64,000 nucleotides of DNA from Streptococcaceae bacterium (GCA_031269775.1 JAISYQ010000014.1:62001-126000), one strand, 5' to 3'; numbered from the stretch's first letter, positions 20,498 through 31,347 are shown. Notes: generated by a model not told the origin, from the sequence alone. Made by a program: numbers and translations.

Positions 20498-20866
20498 TTA
20501 TTGTTTTTTCTTGCCTGCGATGGCTTTAGAAGGACCTTTGCGTGTATGCGCATTATTTTTTGTATTTTGCCCACGAACAGGCAATCCTCGACGATGGCGT
20601 ATCCCACGATATGAACCAATCTCCATTAAACGCTTGATATTTAAGTTAACTTCACGACGACAGTCTCCTTCAACTTTTAATTTATCGACTTCACGACGAA
20701 TCGCATCTTCTTGATTGGTTGTTAAATCTTTTACCCGCACTTCTTCTGATACACCTGCAGCTGCGAGCACTTTTTTAGCTGTTGTTTTGCCAATGCCATA
20801 TATATAAGTAAGTGAAATTATAACACGTTTATCACGTGGAATATCAACTCCTGCAATACGAGCCAT
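20498..20866 (-). CDS. rpsM: 30S ribosomal protein S13
   Basis: S13 sits in the 30S head and contacts the P-site tRNA and S19. Characteristic parts are [28 protein letters not shown] and the C-terminal [19 protein letters not shown] tail; 122 aa. It follows rpmJ by 18 bp. Confidence 0.98.
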   Translation of the reverse strand: MARIAGVDIPRDKRVIISLTYIYGIGKTTAKKVLAAAGVSEEVRVKDLTTNQEDAIRREVDKLKVEGDCRREVNLNIKRLMEIGSYRGIRHRRGLPVRGQNTKNNAHTRKGPSKAIAGKKKQ

Positions 20867-20884
20867 CCACCATTTACCTCCTTT

Positions 20885-21001
20885 TTATCCTTGACGTTGC
20901 TTATGTTTTGGATTTGCTGAACAAATCACTATTACTCGACCATGACGACGAATAACCTTGCAATGCTCACACATTGGTTTTACTGATGCTCTTACCTTCA
21001 T
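20885..21001 (-). CDS. rpmJ: 50S ribosomal protein L36
   Basis: This 38-codon gene encodes [20 protein letters not shown], followed by [18 protein letters not shown], the complete L36. The zinc-ribbon ligands CEHC and the later Cys and His are intact, so it is the zinc-binding (C+) form. It has an AGGAGG site upstream and lies between infA and rpsM. Confidence 0.96.
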   Translation of the reverse strand: MKVRASVKPMCEHCKVIRRHGRVIVICSANPKHKQRQG

Positions 21002-21082
21002 GATAACCTCCTATGAAAGTTAACGAGAAAACAATAAAAATGTGAATTATAAATAAGCTTATAATTCTCGAAATTCAATAAA

Positions 21083-21301
21083 TTACTTAAAGCGATAAGT
21101 GATACGACCGCGAGTCAAATCATAAGGTGACATTTCTACCGTAACTTTATCTCCAGTTAAAATACGAATATAATTTTTCCGGATTTTGCCAGATACAGTT
21201 GCTAAAATTTTATGACCATTTTCAAGTTCAACTGTAAACATAGCATTCGGTAAAGTATCGACAACTAGCCCTTCGATTTCAATCATATCCTCTTTTGTCA
21301 C
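21083..21301 (-). CDS. infA: Translation initiation factor IF-1
   Basis: IF-1 occupies the 30S A site during initiation. The 72-aa OB-fold protein contains [32 protein letters not shown] and the terminal [15 protein letters not shown]. The start is GTG with GGAGGA 5 nt upstream. Confidence 0.97.
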   Translation of the reverse strand: MTKEDMIEIEGLVVDTLPNAMFTVELENGHKILATVSGKIRKNYIRILTGDKVTVEMSPYDLTRGRITYRFK

Positions 21302-21319
21302 TAAAAATCCTCCAATTCA

Positions 21320-21358
21320 AAAAACTAAAAGCTTTAGACAGTAATACGTTCTAAAGCT
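21320..21358 (-). terminator. Rho-independent terminator or attenuator between adk and infA
   Basis: Read on the minus strand, AGCTTTAGA and TCTAAAGCT form a 9-bp stem (21350-21358 with 21330-21338) with an 11-nt loop, followed by TTTTAGTTTTTT. The structure lies in the 249-bp gap between adk and infA, in the middle of the superoperon. It could split the transcript into adk-proximal and infA-proximal units or act as a partial attenuator. I saw no gene in this gap. Confidence 0.65.
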
Positions 21359-21550
21359 AGAATGAAATTTTCATATACACAATACACAACATAAAAAAAT
21401 CAAAGAAACTAATCTCAAATTAAATTTATTATATATTTTAATTTTCAAAAAAACTAAAATTTTATTTTTTCAAAATATTATAAAACTAGACTTTAACAGC
21501 TTAACATATGATTTACTCTTTGACAAGAATGCAAAATACAGCTAGCTGTA

Positions 21551-22201
21551 TCAAATATTTTTGATAATTGCTTTGATATCTGTAAAAATTAAGTTAATAT
21601 CACAATTGCCATCAATGTCATAAAGCAATCCTTGTTTTTTATAATAATCAAGAATTGGTTGACTTTGTTTAATATTGATATTTAAACGATTTTTAACCGT
21701 TTCAGGTTTATCATCATCGCGCTGATAAAAGTTATCTCCTCCGCAACGATCGCAAAGTCCTTTAACCTTTGGTGGGTTATTTAATTTATGATAAGTCGCT
21801 CCACAATTACGACAAATAAAACGACCTGCTAAACGTTTTATTAAAACTTCTGGCTTCACATTAATATTGATTACAGCATCGATTTTTTTCTGTAATTCAT
21901 TTAACATGGTATCTAATGCTTTTGCTTGCTTAATTGTTCTAGGAAAACCATCCAATAAGAAGCCTTTTGTAACATCTCTTTTTGCTAAACGTTCTTTGAC
22001 AATGCCATTACTCACTTCATCAGGGACTAATTCTCCTTTATCAATAAAAGTTTTGGCTTCTAAACCTAGCTTCGTTTGCTTTTTTATTGCTAAGCGAAAC
22101 ATATCTCCCGTAGAGATTTGTAAAATATTAAAAGTTGTGACAATACGTTCAGCTTGTGTGCCTTTACCTGCACCAGGCAAACCCATAATTAATAAATTCA
22201 T
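21551..22201 (-). CDS. adk: Adenylate kinase
   Basis: Adenylate kinase interconverts ATP, ADP and AMP. The P-loop [10 protein letters not shown] is at residues 7-16, the AMP-binding DGFPRT near 85-90, and the lid contains a zinc site with CRNCG and CDRCG, the Gram-positive zinc form. Length is 216 aa. It lies 11 bp after secY in the spc operon. The map gene that often follows adk is absent. Confidence 0.97.
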   Translation of the reverse strand: MNLLIMGLPGAGKGTQAERIVTTFNILQISTGDMFRLAIKKQTKLGLEAKTFIDKGELVPDEVSNGIVKERLAKRDVTKGFLLDGFPRTIKQAKALDTMLNELQKKIDAVININVKPEVLIKRLAGRFICRNCGATYHKLNNPPKVKGLCDRCGGDNFYQRDDDKPETVKNRLNINIKQSQPILDYYKKQGLLYDIDGNCDINLIFTDIKAIIKNI

Positions 22202-22212
22202 TTTATTACCCT

Positions 22213-23538
22213 TTATTCTTCAGTATTGATAAAGCCAACATATTTGCGTTTTAACATTAAACCTTCCAATTGTTTTGCTGCTTCTAATGCTACTCCAATA
22301 ATAATCAGCAAACTGGTTCCCCCTAAGCCTAATCCCTTTAAAGCACTCTTACTCTCATCAATAAGCATAGAAGCAATAATCGGCAGCAAAGCTATAACTC
22401 CTAAGAAAATAGCACCAACGGTTGATAAACGCATTAGTAATTTTGATACGTATTCTTCTGTGCCCTTTCCTGGGCGAACACGCGGAATATATGATCCTTG
22501 TTTTTGCAAATTCTCTGCTAGCTTTTCAGGATTAACCTGTACAAAAGCATAAAAGAAAGTAAATCCTACAATTAATAAGGCATAAAGAATACTTCCTGGA
22601 AGTGTTTGATAGCTAAAAATAGTTGTCATTACATCAACCCATTTTTTCTCTGCTAATGATGGAATCCACGTAGATAAAGTTTGAATAACGGCACTTGGAA
22701 TCGTAACAATTGAACTTGCAAAAATTACAGGAATCACTCCTGCAGCATTAACTTTAAGCGGTAAATAAGAACTGGTTGGTGCACCTTGGATACGCTTTGT
22801 ATATTGAATAGGAATTTTACGTTCTGCTTGTTGCACGAAAGTTGTTGCAGTAACAATAGCAATAATTGCTAATAGTAAAGCTATAACAAAAATAATTGAT
22901 TTTAAAAGATCAGATGGGGAAATGTTAACAAAATAATCGTTCCATAAATCTCTCACACTAGAGGGAACTGAAGAGATAATCCCAGCAAAAATGATCATGG
23001 AGACTCCATTACCAAACCCTTTTTCTGTAATTTGTTCACCTAACCAAGTAATAAACATTGTTCCTGTTGTTAAAATCAAACCAATTAAGATAAACGTTCC
23101 AACTGTTGGCTTTGGTACTAAACCTTGTTGTGACATTCCATTAAATAAGGTTGTAATTCCCACTGATTGAAGAAAGGCTATAATAAGAGTAAGGTAACGA
23201 GTTACTTGATTTAATTTCTTACGACCCACTTCACCTTGCTTAGACCATTCAACAAATTTAGGAACAATATCCATCTGTAACATTTGAATAATAATAGAAG
23301 AAGTGATATATGGTGAAACGCCCATTGCAAAAACAGAAAAATTTTGCATACCGCCACCACTAGTAAGGCTTAACAGATTTAAAAACGACACATCTTGCAA
23401 TTTACTTAATGCATGTGCATCAACACCAGGAACAGTAATATGAGATCCTAAACGAAAAATAAATAAAATAAAAATAGTAAATAAAATTTTCAATCGAATT
23501 TCTTTTATATTAAAAGCATTTTTCAACAACTTAAACAT
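22213..23538 (-). CDS. secY: Preprotein translocase subunit SecY
   Basis: SecY forms the protein-conducting channel in the membrane. The 441-aa sequence has ten predicted transmembrane segments. Family stretches include [36 protein letters not shown] and [14 protein letters not shown] with the following IPRVRPGK. The ATG overlaps the rplO stop (TAATG), indicating translational coupling. Confidence 0.98.
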   Translation of the reverse strand: MFKLLKNAFNIKEIRLKILFTIFILFIFRLGSHITVPGVDAHALSKLQDVSFLNLLSLTSGGGMQNFSVFAMGVSPYITSSIIIQMLQMDIVPKFVEWSKQGEVGRKKLNQVTRYLTLIIAFLQSVGITTLFNGMSQQGLVPKPTVGTFILIGLILTTGTMFITWLGEQITEKGFGNGVSMIIFAGIISSVPSSVRDLWNDYFVNISPSDLLKSIIFVIALLLAIIAIVTATTFVQQAERKIPIQYTKRIQGAPTSSYLPLKVNAAGVIPVIFASSIVTIPSAVIQTLSTWIPSLAEKKWVDVMTTIFSYQTLPGSILYALLIVGFTFFYAFVQVNPEKLAENLQKQGSYIPRVRPGKGTEEYVSKLLMRLSTVGAIFLGVIALLPIIASMLIDESKSALKGLGLGGTSLLIIIGVALEAAKQLEGLMLKRKYVGFINTEE

Positions 23539-23978
23539 TAGATCACCTCAATTGATCCACCAGCAGCAACAATTGCTTCTTTAGCTGCTTTAGAAAATTT
23601 TGTTGCCTTAACAGTTATTTTTTTTGTTAATTCACCATTAGCTAATATTTTAATCCCAGCTTTTTCTTTTTTTACAATCCCTGCATCCATTAATGTTTTG
23701 GGAGTTATTTGTGAGTTATCATCAAAGCGATTTAAGGTATCCAAATTAACAATTGCATATTCCTTGCGATTAATATTTGTAAATCCGCGTTTTGGCAAAC
23801 GACGGAATAATGGTGTTTGACCACCTTCAAATCCTAAACGAACGCCGCCTCCAGAACGAGCTTTTTGCCCTTTTTGCCCGCGACCTGAAGTTTTACCGTT
23901 ACCAGAAGAAGTTCCGCGACCAACACGATTACGCGCGCGACGAGATCCTTTAGCGGGTTTTAATTTATGAAGTTTCAT
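23538..23978 (-). CDS. rplO: 50S ribosomal protein L15
   Basis: L15 assembles late in the large subunit. The Gly/Arg-rich N-terminus ([35 protein letters not shown]) and the central [18 protein letters not shown] motif are diagnostic; 146 aa. It lies 16 bp after rpmD. Confidence 0.98.
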   Translation of the reverse strand: MKLHKLKPAKGSRRARNRVGRGTSSGNGKTSGRGQKGQKARSGGGVRLGFEGGQTPLFRRLPKRGFTNINRKEYAIVNLDTLNRFDDNSQITPKTLMDAGIVKKEKAGIKILANGELTKKITVKATKFSKAAKEAIVAAGGSIEVI

Positions 23979-23994
23979 TTATGGCACCTCCTTA

Positions 23995-24177
23995 TTAATT
24001 TGCTTTTTTAACATCCACTAAATGCGATACAGTTGTAATCATTCCACGAATTGCTGCATTATCAGGCTTAATAACTGTGCTGTGTAATTTTCTTAAACCC
24101 AATGCTTTCACTGTATCACGTTGATTTTGAGGATGCCCAATTACTGATTTAGTTAAAGTTATTTTTAATTCAGCCAT
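23995..24177 (-). CDS. rpmD: 50S ribosomal protein L30
   Basis: This is the short 60-aa bacterial L30, with [20 protein letters not shown] and [20 protein letters not shown]. It occupies its normal place between rpsE and rplO. The 75 bp before it hold an imperfect GTTAACGATT/AATCATTAAC inverted repeat of unknown relevance. Confidence 0.97.
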   Translation of the reverse strand: MAELKITLTKSVIGHPQNQRDTVKALGLRKLHSTVIKPDNAAIRGMITTVSHLVDVKKAN

Positions 24178-24252
24178 TCTTTTATCCTCCTTAAGAGCCT
24201 GTTAACGATTATTATCGCTAAAATCATTAACATATTCTCAGCTTTTAGACCG

Positions 24253-24738
24253 TCAATAGGAATTTCCGCGTAGTTTAGCTACAATATTTGCTCTTTTCAA
24301 AAGTTTTAATCCTGCAACAGTTGCACGAACAACATTAATTGGCGTGTTTGAACCTAAAGATTTAGAAGTAATATCTGCAATTCCTGCTAATTCTAATACC
24401 GCGCGTGTCGGACCTCCAGCAGCAACTCCTGAACCTTCTATCGTCGGTTTCATTAAAATACGTCCGCCACCAAATTCACCGATTACTTTATGCGAGATAG
24501 TAGTCCCAACCATGGGTATTTCAATTAAATTCTTTTTCGCCGATTCAATAGCCTTACGAATAGCTTCAGGAACTTCTTGAGCTTTACCTGTCCCAAAACC
24601 TACATGTCCTTTTTTATCACCGACTACAACTAAAGCAGCAAAACGCAAACGACGTCCACCTTTTACAACTTTTGTTACTCGGTTAATGGCGACAACGCGA
24701 TCCTCCAAGTCCAAAGTTTTTGGATCAATATAAACCAT
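24253..24738 (-). CDS. rpsE: 30S ribosomal protein S5
   Basis: S5 affects decoding fidelity and mRNA helicase activity at the entry channel. The double-stranded RNA-binding N-terminal part ([37 protein letters not shown]) and [10 protein letters not shown]-like segment ([19 protein letters not shown]) are clear. The ATG at 24738 ([10 protein letters not shown]) is preferred: GGGAGGAA lies about 10 nt upstream. A longer frame starting 36 bp earlier has no family match. Length is 161 aa. Confidence 0.97.
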   Translation of the reverse strand: MVYIDPKTLDLEDRVVAINRVTKVVKGGRRLRFAALVVVGDKKGHVGFGTGKAQEVPEAIRKAIESAKKNLIEIPMVGTTISHKVIGEFGGGRILMKPTIEGSGVAAGGPTRAVLELAGIADITSKSLGSNTPINVVRATVAGLKLLKRANIVAKLRGNSY

Positions 24739-24793
24739 GAATGTGTATTCCTCCCTAAAAAGTTTTAAATGCAAGCCAAAGCTACTAATTATT

Positions 24794-25150
24794 TTAAAAT
24801 TCTAACCCATTTTCACGTGCTGCTTGTGCTAAAGCTTGTACACGGCCATGGTAGAGGTACCCACCACGGTCAAAGACAACACTCTTAATACCTTGTGCAA
24901 GAGAGCGCTCAGCAACCAATTTACCAACAGTAGATGATTTTTCAATTTTTGTTCCATTTGAAATTTCTTTATCTAAAGTAGAAGCACTTGCAAGCGTTAC
25001 ACCCTTTATATCATCAATCACTTGTGCATAAATGTTTGAATTTGAGCGGAAAACATTCAAGCGTGGGCGCTCTGTAGTACCAGAAAGCTTATTTCTAATA
25101 CGCATATGACGTTTTTTGCGTGTTTTATTTTTATTTGGTTTAAAAATCAA
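24794..25150 (-). CDS. rplR: 50S ribosomal protein L18
   Basis: L18 binds 5S rRNA. Family segments are [39 protein letters not shown] and [15 protein letters not shown] place the start at TTG 25150 because GAGGTG lies 6 nt upstream; the GTG at 25159 is itself part of that site. The resulting protein has 118 aa, close to the Bacillus protein. Confidence 0.95.
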   Translation of the reverse strand: MIFKPNKNKTRKKRHMRIRNKLSGTTERPRLNVFRSNSNIYAQVIDDIKGVTLASASTLDKEISNGTKIEKSSTVGKLVAERSLAQGIKSVVFDRGGYLYHGRVQALAQAARENGLEF

Positions 25151-25234
25151 AATTTTCACCTCTAATTATTTATTTTATTTATTATTTTTGCAATGCTTAT
25201 GAATAAAAATCATAGTCAAAATGCTAAGCAAAAA

Positions 25235-25771
25235 TTATTTACCAGTTTTACCTTCTTTACGTTTAACAAACTCCCCAACATAACGAACACCTTTACCTTT
25301 ATAAGGTTCTGGTGGCCGAAGAGAACGAATGTAAGCTGCAGTTTGGCCAACAATTTCTTTATTTGCCCCTTCAACAACAATTGATGTTGCAGAAAGAACA
25401 GTAAAAGTAATGCCTTTTGAAGCTTTAACTACATCTTGATGAGATTTTCCTAAATTAAGTTCAAGATTTTTTCCTTTGAGTTGAACGCGGTATCCAACAC
25501 CACGCAATTCTAATTCTTTTTTAAAACCAACACTTACACCAACAACCATATTATTAAAATTTGCGCGTGTTGTGCCATGAATGGTTTTCATCTCTTTGCT
25601 ATCATCAGGCCTAATAAAAGTTACTTTATTTCCCTCTTGTTTCATTTGAATTCTCGAAGAAAGGTAACGTGACAATTCTCCCTTTGGTCCTTTTACAATA
25701 ACATTACGACCATCTGTTCTTATTTTAACGTCTTTTGGTAATAGAACTACTTTTTTCCCTATACGACTCAT
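25235..25771 (-). CDS. rplF: 50S ribosomal protein L6
   Basis: L6 lies near the factor-binding stalk base. The sequence shows [32 protein letters not shown] and the C-terminal [14 protein letters not shown]; 178 aa. It has its own AGGAGGTGCC site. A TIR element (copy B) separates it from rpsH, whereas these two genes are normally close together. Confidence 0.98.
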   Translation of the reverse strand: MSRIGKKVVLLPKDVKIRTDGRNVIVKGPKGELSRYLSSRIQMKQEGNKVTFIRPDDSKEMKTIHGTTRANFNNMVVGVSVGFKKELELRGVGYRVQLKGKNLELNLGKSHQDVVKASKGITFTVLSATSIVVEGANKEIVGQTAAYIRSLRPPEPYKGKGVRYVGEFVKRKEGKTGK

Positions 25772-25812
25772 TATGGCACCTCCTTTTTCTGCTCACTACT
25801 AAAGTTCTTTAA

Positions 25813-26035
25813 TAGATCTCCACTGGAAACTAGGGTATAACGAGAATTCGTTTCAATTTTTTCTTGATACAAAGAAAAAAACTTAAAGATACGTGTTTCT
25901 ATTTCGAGTCTTTTTGACGCTAGAAGCACGGCTTCTAGGTGATGGATAAAAGAAAATGAACGAAAGTGAATTTTCTGTCGCCGTCAGGGAAAAAGAAAAC
26001 GAAATTCTCATACATCTAGTTCCCGAGGAGGTCTA
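25813..26035 (+). mobile_element. MITE-like TIR element, copy B (inside the spc operon)
   Basis: This 223-bp element begins TAGATCTCCACTGGAAACTAG and ends CTAGTTCCCGAGGAGGTCTA, inverted repeats bounded by TA. The interior includes a perfect hairpin CTAGAAGC-ACG-GCTTCTAG. It has the full internal region CGAAAGTGAATTTTCTGTCG absent from copy A. It lies between rpsH (stop 16 bp away) and rplF, within one polycistronic unit. Confidence 0.88.
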
Positions 26036-26051
26036 TTAATAAGTTTTTTAA

Positions 26052-26450
26052 TTACCAAACATACGCAATAACTTCGCCACCGATATTACGAGCACGAGCT
26101 TCTTTATCTGTTAATAAACCTTCTGAAGTAGAAATAATAGCAACTCCTAAACCATTTAATACTTTAGGAACTTCATTATTTTTCACATATTGACGCAAGC
26201 CAGGTTTTGAAATACGTTTTAAATTTGTAAGAACGCGTTCACCATCTCTACTATATTTCAAAAAAACACGAATAATGCCTTGTTTATCATCTTTTATATA
26301 TTCAAAATTTTTAACAAAACCTTCTTTTTTCAAAATCTTGGCAATATCACGTTTCATTTTTGATGCAGGTACTTCTAATGATTTATGTTTTACCATATTG
26401 GCATTTCTAATGCGTGCTAGAAAATCTGCAATTGGATCTGTCATGACCAT
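26052..26450 (-). CDS. rpsH: 30S ribosomal protein S8
   Basis: S8 binds the central domain of 16S rRNA and in many bacteria regulates spc-operon translation. It has [27 protein letters not shown] and the terminal [20 protein letters not shown]; 132 aa. GGAGGAG precedes the ATG by 7 nt. Confidence 0.98.
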   Translation of the reverse strand: MVMTDPIADFLARIRNANMVKHKSLEVPASKMKRDIAKILKKEGFVKNFEYIKDDKQGIIRVFLKYSRDGERVLTNLKRISKPGLRQYVKNNEVPKVLNGLGVAIISTSEGLLTDKEARARNIGGEVIAYVW

Positions 26451-26482
26451 TAAAGCACTCCTCCTTTTTAAGCAATTTTTCT

Positions 26483-26668
26483 TTACCAGCTAGCTTTTCG
26501 AATTCCTGGAATTTGACCTTTGTAAGCAAGTTCACGAAAGCAAATACGACAAAGATGAAATTTACGATAAACTGAATGAGGACGTCCACAACGCTTGCAA
26601 CGTGTATAGCTTCTTGTTGAAAATTTTGTAGGGCGTTTTTGTTTAGCAATCATTGATTTTTTTGCCAT
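26483..26668 (-). CDS. rpsN: 30S ribosomal protein S14, type Z
   Basis: This is the 61-aa zinc-binding form of S14. The zinc ligands CKRC (24-27) and CRIC (40-43) are both present, and the protein ends [11 protein letters not shown]. It lies in the canonical position between rplE and rpsH. Confidence 0.98.
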   Translation of the reverse strand: MAKKSMIAKQKRPTKFSTRSYTRCKRCGRPHSVYRKFHLCRICFRELAYKGQIPGIRKASW

Positions 26669-26694
26669 TTTTTGATTATGCCTCCTTTTTTAAA

Positions 26695-27234
26695 TTATCT
26701 TTGAAACGGCATTCCAAGTTGTAGAAGTAGTTCACGACCTTCTTCATCTGTGTTTGCCGTTGTTACAATCACAATATCCATTCCACGAACTTTATTTACC
26801 AAGTCGTAATCCACTTCTGGAAAGATTAACTGTTCTTTTATTCCTAAGGTATAATTTCCTCGACCATCAAAGGATTTTACCGATACTCCATGAAAATCAC
26901 GAACACGCGGCAGGGCAACTGTTATCAATTTATCTAAGAATTCATACATTCTTAATCCTCGTAAAGTCACTTTTGCTCCAATTGGCATCCCCTCACGCAA
27001 ATGAAAAGCGGCAATTGATTTTTTTGCTTTAGTAATAATGGGTTTTTGCCCTGAAATAAGTGCTAACTCTTCTACTGCTTTATCTAAATTTTTAATATTT
27101 GAAACAGCATCACCAACGCCCATATTAATTACAATTTTCTCCACTTTTGGTGCTTGCATAATTGAAGCATAATTAAATTTTTTAATCAAAGCTTTAACAA
27201 CTTCTTTAGTATATCTCTCTTTTAGACGGCTCAT
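26695..27234 (-). CDS. rplE: 50S ribosomal protein L5
   Basis: L5 binds 5S rRNA and contacts the P-site tRNA. It shows [31 protein letters not shown] and the terminal [13 protein letters not shown]; 179 aa. It follows rplX by 41 bp. Confidence 0.98.
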   Translation of the reverse strand: MSRLKERYTKEVVKALIKKFNYASIMQAPKVEKIVINMGVGDAVSNIKNLDKAVEELALISGQKPIITKAKKSIAAFHLREGMPIGAKVTLRGLRMYEFLDKLITVALPRVRDFHGVSVKSFDGRGNYTLGIKEQLIFPEVDYDLVNKVRGMDIVIVTTANTDEEGRELLLQLGMPFQR

Positions 27235-27275
27235 TAAATGAATCCCTCCTTCCTTGAACTAACAGGCTTTAAAGA

Positions 27276-27584
27276 TTATTTATCTAAAATTTCGCCAGAT
27301 TTTTTGTTGTAACGAACTTTCTTGCCATTAATTTGTTTTTTCCCTATGCGAGCTGCAACACCATTTTTATCTAAAACTTGCACATTAGAAACATGAATAG
27401 CTGCTTCTGATTCAATAATGCCTCCTTGTTGATTAGCATTATTTGGTTTTTGATGTTTTTTAAATTTATTAATCCCTTCAACAATAACCTTCTCTTTCTT
27501 AGGAAACGCCGTTAAAACAAGACCTTCTTTACCCCGATCTTTACCGCTAATAATTTTAACTTTATCGCCTTTTTTTACAAACAT
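27276..27584 (-). CDS. rplX: 50S ribosomal protein L24
   Basis: L24 initiates large-subunit assembly. The KOW motif is [19 protein letters not shown] at the N-terminus and the body contains [11 protein letters not shown]. The ATG at 27584 is preferred (GGAGGTG 5 nt upstream) over an in-frame TTG 15 bp earlier that overlaps that site. Length is 102 aa. Confidence 0.97.
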   Translation of the reverse strand: MFVKKGDKVKIISGKDRGKEGLVLTAFPKKEKVIVEGINKFKKHQKPNNANQQGGIIESEAAIHVSNVQVLDKNGVAARIGKKQINGKKVRYNKKSGEILDK

Positions 27585-27648
27585 TCTTCGCACCTCCAAT
27601 ACAGCTTAAACAAATGACTAAAAAAATGGATATACATATATCGATTGA

Positions 27649-28017
27649 TTATAATACCTCTGGAGCAAGGGAAACAATTTTCATAAAGTTTCTTTCACGA
27701 AGTTCTCGAGCCACTGGTCCAAAAATACGCGTACAACGCAAACTTTTATCATCATTAATAATAACGGCTGCATTTTCATCAAATTTAATATAAGAACCGT
27801 CATTTCTACGCATGCCATATTTTGTTCGAACAATAACAGATTTAACAACTTCCCCTTTTTTAACAGCACCACCTGGAATTGCTTGTTTAACCGTTGCCAC
27901 AATCACATCCCCAATATTAGCGATTTTACGACCAGAACCACCAAGAACTTTAATAGTTAAAATTTCACGCGCTCCAGAATTATCTGCAACTTTCAAACGA
28001 CTCTCTGCTTGGATCAC
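27649..28017 (-). CDS. rplN: 50S ribosomal protein L14
   Basis: L14 lies at the subunit interface. The 122-aa protein begins [19 protein letters not shown] and has [13 protein letters not shown] and [20 protein letters not shown], a typical full-length L14. Confidence 0.98.
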   Translation of the reverse strand: MIQAESRLKVADNSGAREILTIKVLGGSGRKIANIGDVIVATVKQAIPGGAVKKGEVVKSVIVRTKYGMRRNDGSYIKFDENAAVIINDDKSLRCTRIFGPVARELRERNFMKIVSLAPEVL

Positions 28018-28048
28018 ACTTATACTCCTCCTTAATCTTAAGCAGAGA

Positions 28049-28312
28049 TTAAATAATCACTGCTTCTTCTACTACTTTTAGTAAACGAAAACGTTTGGTC
28101 GCTGATAGTGGTCTTGTCTCCATAATATCGACAATATCTCCCATTTTAGCGACATTTTCTTCATCATGTGCTTTATACTTTTTAGAATAATTCATACGTT
28201 TTTCATAGATAGGATGATTTTTCTTTGTTTCCACTAAAACAGTAATTGTTTTATCCATCTTATTTGAAACTACACGACCTTGATAAACTTTACGATTATT
28301 GCGTTCAACCAT
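28049..28312 (-). CDS. rpsQ: 30S ribosomal protein S17
   Basis: S17 is a primary 16S rRNA binder. Family parts are [27 protein letters not shown] and [23 protein letters not shown] 28312 (MVERNNRK) has AAAGGAGA 9 nt upstream and is chosen over a TTG 6 bp earlier. Length is 87 aa. Confidence 0.97.
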   Translation of the reverse strand: MVERNNRKVYQGRVVSNKMDKTITVLVETKKNHPIYEKRMNYSKKYKAHDEENVAKMGDIVDIMETRPLSATKRFRLLKVVEEAVII

Positions 28313-28353
28313 AAACAAGACTCTCCTTTCTAAAAAAATTTTGCTGTTTCTAT

Positions 28354-28554
28354 CTATTCATTACTATTTAATATATTTTCTCTCTGAACTGTTTTAATAC
28401 GCGCAATCATTTTACGTACCTGTTTTATACGCGCAGTATTTTCTAATTTACCCACTGCTGATTGAAAACGTAAATTAAATAATTCTTCTTTTAACTCTTT
28501 TTCTTTAGCGATCAAGTCTTTAGATGTTAATTTTCGAATTTCACTAATTTTCAT
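28354..28554 (-). CDS. rpmC: 50S ribosomal protein L29
   Basis: L29 lies at the tunnel exit and helps dock SRP and trigger factor. The 66-aa protein has the two-helix signature [14 protein letters not shown] and [16 protein letters not shown]. Its start overlaps the end of rplP by 11 bp. Confidence 0.97.
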   Translation of the reverse strand: MKISEIRKLTSKDLIAKEKELKEELFNLRFQSAVGKLENTARIKQVRKMIARIKTVQRENILNSNE

Positions 28555-28975
28555 TTAAAGTACCTACTTCCTTACGTTTTACAATCTTTGTTTTCACCGG
28601 TAATTTATGCGAAGCAAGACGCAATGCTTCACGTGCTACTTCTTCAGAAACCTCCCCAATTTCAAACATAATTTTTCCACGTTTAACAGGTGCTACCCAT
28701 CCTTCAGGAGCTCCTTTCCCAGAACCCATACGAACTCCAATAGCTTTTGCTGTATAAGATTTATGAGGAAAAATTTTAATCCATACTCTTCCACCGCGCT
28801 TCATAAAACGTGTCATAGCAATACGCGCTGCTTCAATTTGACGGTTGGTAATCCAATGAGAATCTAGGGTTTGTAACCCCCACTCACCAAATGTTACTTC
28901 TCTATCACCTTTTGCTTCACCTTTCATTTTGCCACGAAACTCACGACGATATTTTACACGTTTTGGTATTAACAT
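28544..28975 (-). CDS. rplP: 50S ribosomal protein L16
   Basis: L16 shapes the A site of the large subunit. It begins [19 protein letters not shown] and contains [16 protein letters not shown] and [19 protein letters not shown]; 143 aa. It starts 2 bp after the rpsC stop. Confidence 0.98.
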   Translation of the reverse strand: MLIPKRVKYRREFRGKMKGEAKGDREVTFGEWGLQTLDSHWITNRQIEAARIAMTRFMKRGGRVWIKIFPHKSYTAKAIGVRMGSGKGAPEGWVAPVKRGKIMFEIGEVSEEVAREALRLASHKLPVKTKIVKRKEVGTLNEN

Positions 28976-28977
28976 TG

Positions 28978-29634
28978 TTATTCTCCTTCCTTTTCAGGCT
29001 TCTTTTTAGCTGGAAGAATTTCACCACGATAAATCCAAACTTTAACACCTAATTTTCCATAAGTTGTATTTGCTTCTTCCCAGACATAATCAATATCGGC
29101 GCGCAAAGTATGCAAAGGAACAGTTCCTTGAGAATAACCTTCTGTGCGTGCAATATCTGCACCATTTAAACGTCCAGACACTTGTGTTTTAATCCCCTTG
29201 GCGCCAGAGCGCATTGCTCTTTGAATAGCTTGCTTTTGCGTTCTACGAAATGCCACACGATGTTCTAGATCACGCGCAATCACTTCAGCAACTAATTTTG
29301 CTTCAAGTTCTGGCTTCTTTATTTCAATAACATTAATATGAACTCGTTTATCTGTTAATTTTTCTAATTTTTTACGAGTCATTTCTATTTCTGAGCCACC
29401 TTTACCAATTACCATACCTGGCTTTGCTGTAGCAATTGAAATAGTCACTTTTTTTGCAGAACGTTCAATTTCAACTTTTGCTAAAGCAGCACTTTGAAAT
29501 TTTTTTTGAAAAAAGTCGCGAATTTTTAAATCTTCATGCAAATAAGTTGCATATTCTTTATCAGCATACCATTTTGCTTCCCAATCACGAATAACTCCAA
29601 TACGCATACCTATTGGATGTATTTTTTGACCCAA
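28978..29634 (-). CDS. rpsC: 30S ribosomal protein S3
   Basis: S3 lines the mRNA entry channel. The N-terminus [13 protein letters not shown], the KH domain [15 protein letters not shown] and the C-terminal [13 protein letters not shown] are evident; 218 aa. Confidence 0.98.
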   Translation of the reverse strand: MGQKIHPIGMRIGVIRDWEAKWYADKEYATYLHEDLKIRDFFQKKFQSAALAKVEIERSAKKVTISIATAKPGMVIGKGGSEIEMTRKKLEKLTDKRVHINVIEIKKPELEAKLVAEVIARDLEHRVAFRRTQKQAIQRAMRSGAKGIKTQVSGRLNGADIARTEGYSQGTVPLHTLRADIDYVWEEANTTYGKLGVKVWIYRGEILPAKKKPEKEGE

Positions 29635-29679
29635 TATAATTCCTCCTTATTCTAAATTTTTTAAGGTCATAAACAGACT

Positions 29680-30033
29680 TTAAACTTCTTTTTCTGCTAC
29701 AACAACAGTAATATGACTTGTGCGTTTATTAATTGGTGAAGCTGAACCTTTGGCACGAGGGCGGATGCGCTTCATAGTTGATCCCTCATTTACATAAGCT
29801 TTAAAAACATATAGATCTTCTTTATCTAAATCAAAGTTATTTTCTGCATTTGCAATTGCCGAGTTTAATACTTTCTCAATAATTGTTGCCGCTTTATTAG
29901 GCGTAAATTTTAAAATTGCTAACGCATCAGCAATCTTTTTACCGCGGATTAAATCAATGACCAAACGCGTCTTACGAGGAGAAATACGAACTGTTTTAGC
30001 AGTTGCTTTAGCAGATGTAATTTGTTCTAACAT
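29680..30033 (-). CDS. rplV: 50S ribosomal protein L22
   Basis: L22 extends a hairpin into the exit tunnel, where macrolides bind. It shows [20 protein letters not shown] and the hairpin [23 protein letters not shown] 30033 ([10 protein letters not shown]) has AAAGGAGG about 9 nt upstream; the longer frame that runs back into rpsS is an artefact of the overlapping frame. Length is 117 aa. Confidence 0.97.
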   Translation of the reverse strand: MLEQITSAKATAKTVRISPRKTRLVIDLIRGKKIADALAILKFTPNKAATIIEKVLNSAIANAENNFDLDKEDLYVFKAYVNEGSTMKRIRPRAKGSASPINKRTSHITVVVAEKEV

Positions 30034-30052
30034 AGCTCTTTTCCTCCTTTTG

Positions 30053-30334
30053 TTATTGTCGACGTGTCTTTTTATCATCCCCAGCATGACCACGGAAGGT
30101 TCTAGTTGGAGCAAATTCACCTAATTTATGCCCAACCATATCCTCTTGAATATAGACAGGAACATGCTTGCGTCCATCATAAACAGCAATCGTGTACCCT
30201 ACAAAACTTGGAAAAATTGTTGAACGGCGTGACCAAGTTTTAATAATTTTTTTCTTTTTCGAATTTGCTTGAGCTTTTACTTTTTGAATTAAATGTGCAT
30301 CAGCAAAAGGTCCTTTTTTAAGACTGCGGCCCAT
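30053..30334 (-). CDS. rpsS: 30S ribosomal protein S19
   Basis: S19 lies in the 30S head beside S13. It begins [16 protein letters not shown] and contains [19 protein letters not shown] and [16 protein letters not shown]; 93 aa. It follows rplB by 12 bp. Confidence 0.98.
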   Translation of the reverse strand: MGRSLKKGPFADAHLIQKVKAQANSKKKKIIKTWSRRSTIFPSFVGYTIAVYDGRKHVPVYIQEDMVGHKLGEFAPTRTFRGHAGDDKKTRRQ

Positions 30335-30346
30335 AGTTCTCCTCCT

Positions 30347-31180
30347 TTACTTCGCATTTCTTCTACGAACAATGAATTTATCAGATTTTGCCTTCTTATT
30401 ACGAGTTTTATATCCAATTGCTGGTTGGCCCCACGGAGATACTGGTGCTTTTCGTCCTATTGGCGCTTTACCTTCTCCACCACCATGTGGATGATCATTA
30501 GGGTTCATAACTGACCCACGAACTGTTGGTCGTTTGCCTAACCAACGAGAACGTCCAGCTTTACCGATATTAATCAATTCATGTTGTTCATTGCTAATTG
30601 TTCCAACCGTTGCTCGTGCAGTTGCTAAAATCATCCGGACTTCACCAGAATTTAAACGAACAAGAACATATTTACCTTCTTTACCAAGAACTTGTGCACT
30701 ACATCCAGCTGAACGGATTAACTGCCCACCTCTACCAGGCTTTAGTTCAATATTATGGATCACTGTACCTATTGGAATATTTTCTAAAGGTAAAGCATTG
30801 CCAACTTTGATATCAGCATTAAAGCCAGATTCTACTTGCATTCCTACTTCTAATCCTCTCGGGGATAAAATATATGTTTTAATCCCATCAGCATATATAA
30901 TCAATGCGATATTTGCAGAACGATTTGGATCATATTCAATTGTTTTTACGGTTGCAGCTATTCCATCTTTATTACGTTTAAAATCCACTAGACGATATTG
31001 GCGTTTATGTCCACCACCTTTATGGCGAACAGTAATACGTCCATTATTATTACGACCAGCTTTTTTCTTTAATGGGCGTAACAAGGTTTTTTCTGGCTTA
31101 TTTGTTGTAATTTCTGCAAAATCAGATGCTGTCATATTACGACGGCCATTGGATGTTGGTTTGTATGTTTTAATCGCCAC
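30347..31180 (-). CDS. rplB: 50S ribosomal protein L2
   Basis: L2 is needed for subunit association and peptidyl-transfer. It has [36 protein letters not shown] and the conserved [18 protein letters not shown] containing the critical histidine; 277 aa. Confidence 0.98.
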   Translation of the reverse strand: MAIKTYKPTSNGRRNMTASDFAEITTNKPEKTLLRPLKKKAGRNNNGRITVRHKGGGHKRQYRLVDFKRNKDGIAATVKTIEYDPNRSANIALIIYADGIKTYILSPRGLEVGMQVESGFNADIKVGNALPLENIPIGTVIHNIELKPGRGGQLIRSAGCSAQVLGKEGKYVLVRLNSGEVRMILATARATVGTISNEQHELINIGKAGRSRWLGKRPTVRGSVMNPNDHPHGGGEGKAPIGRKAPVSPWGQPAIGYKTRNKKAKSDKFIVRRRNAK

Positions 31181-31268
31181 GTTTTTCCCTCCTTTTCTAC
31201 GTTTTGCTTGCTAACTTACGTCATTACATTCGGTCTTTACACATTTACACAAGTACGCTTAGCAAGTT

Positions 31269-31294
31269 TTATTTGCTAATGTATAAGCAAATAA
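31269..31294 (-). promoter_or_regulatory. Stem-loop in the rplW-rplB spacer
   Basis: The 167-bp spacer between rplW and rplB is unusually long for this operon. It contains a perfect 9-bp inverted repeat TTATTTGCT/AGCAAATAA (31269-31277 and 31286-31294, 8-nt loop). No T-run follows on the minus strand, so a processing site or leader structure is more likely than a terminator. Confidence 0.35.
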
Positions 31295-31347
31295 TAAAAA
31301 AATATTGCTAGCAAATAAGCGTTTTGAAAATATATCAAATCTTAACA

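Noticed and set aside
31181-31347. Hidden gene between rplW and rplB
   Set aside because: The spacer has stops in all frames and only short inverted repeats.
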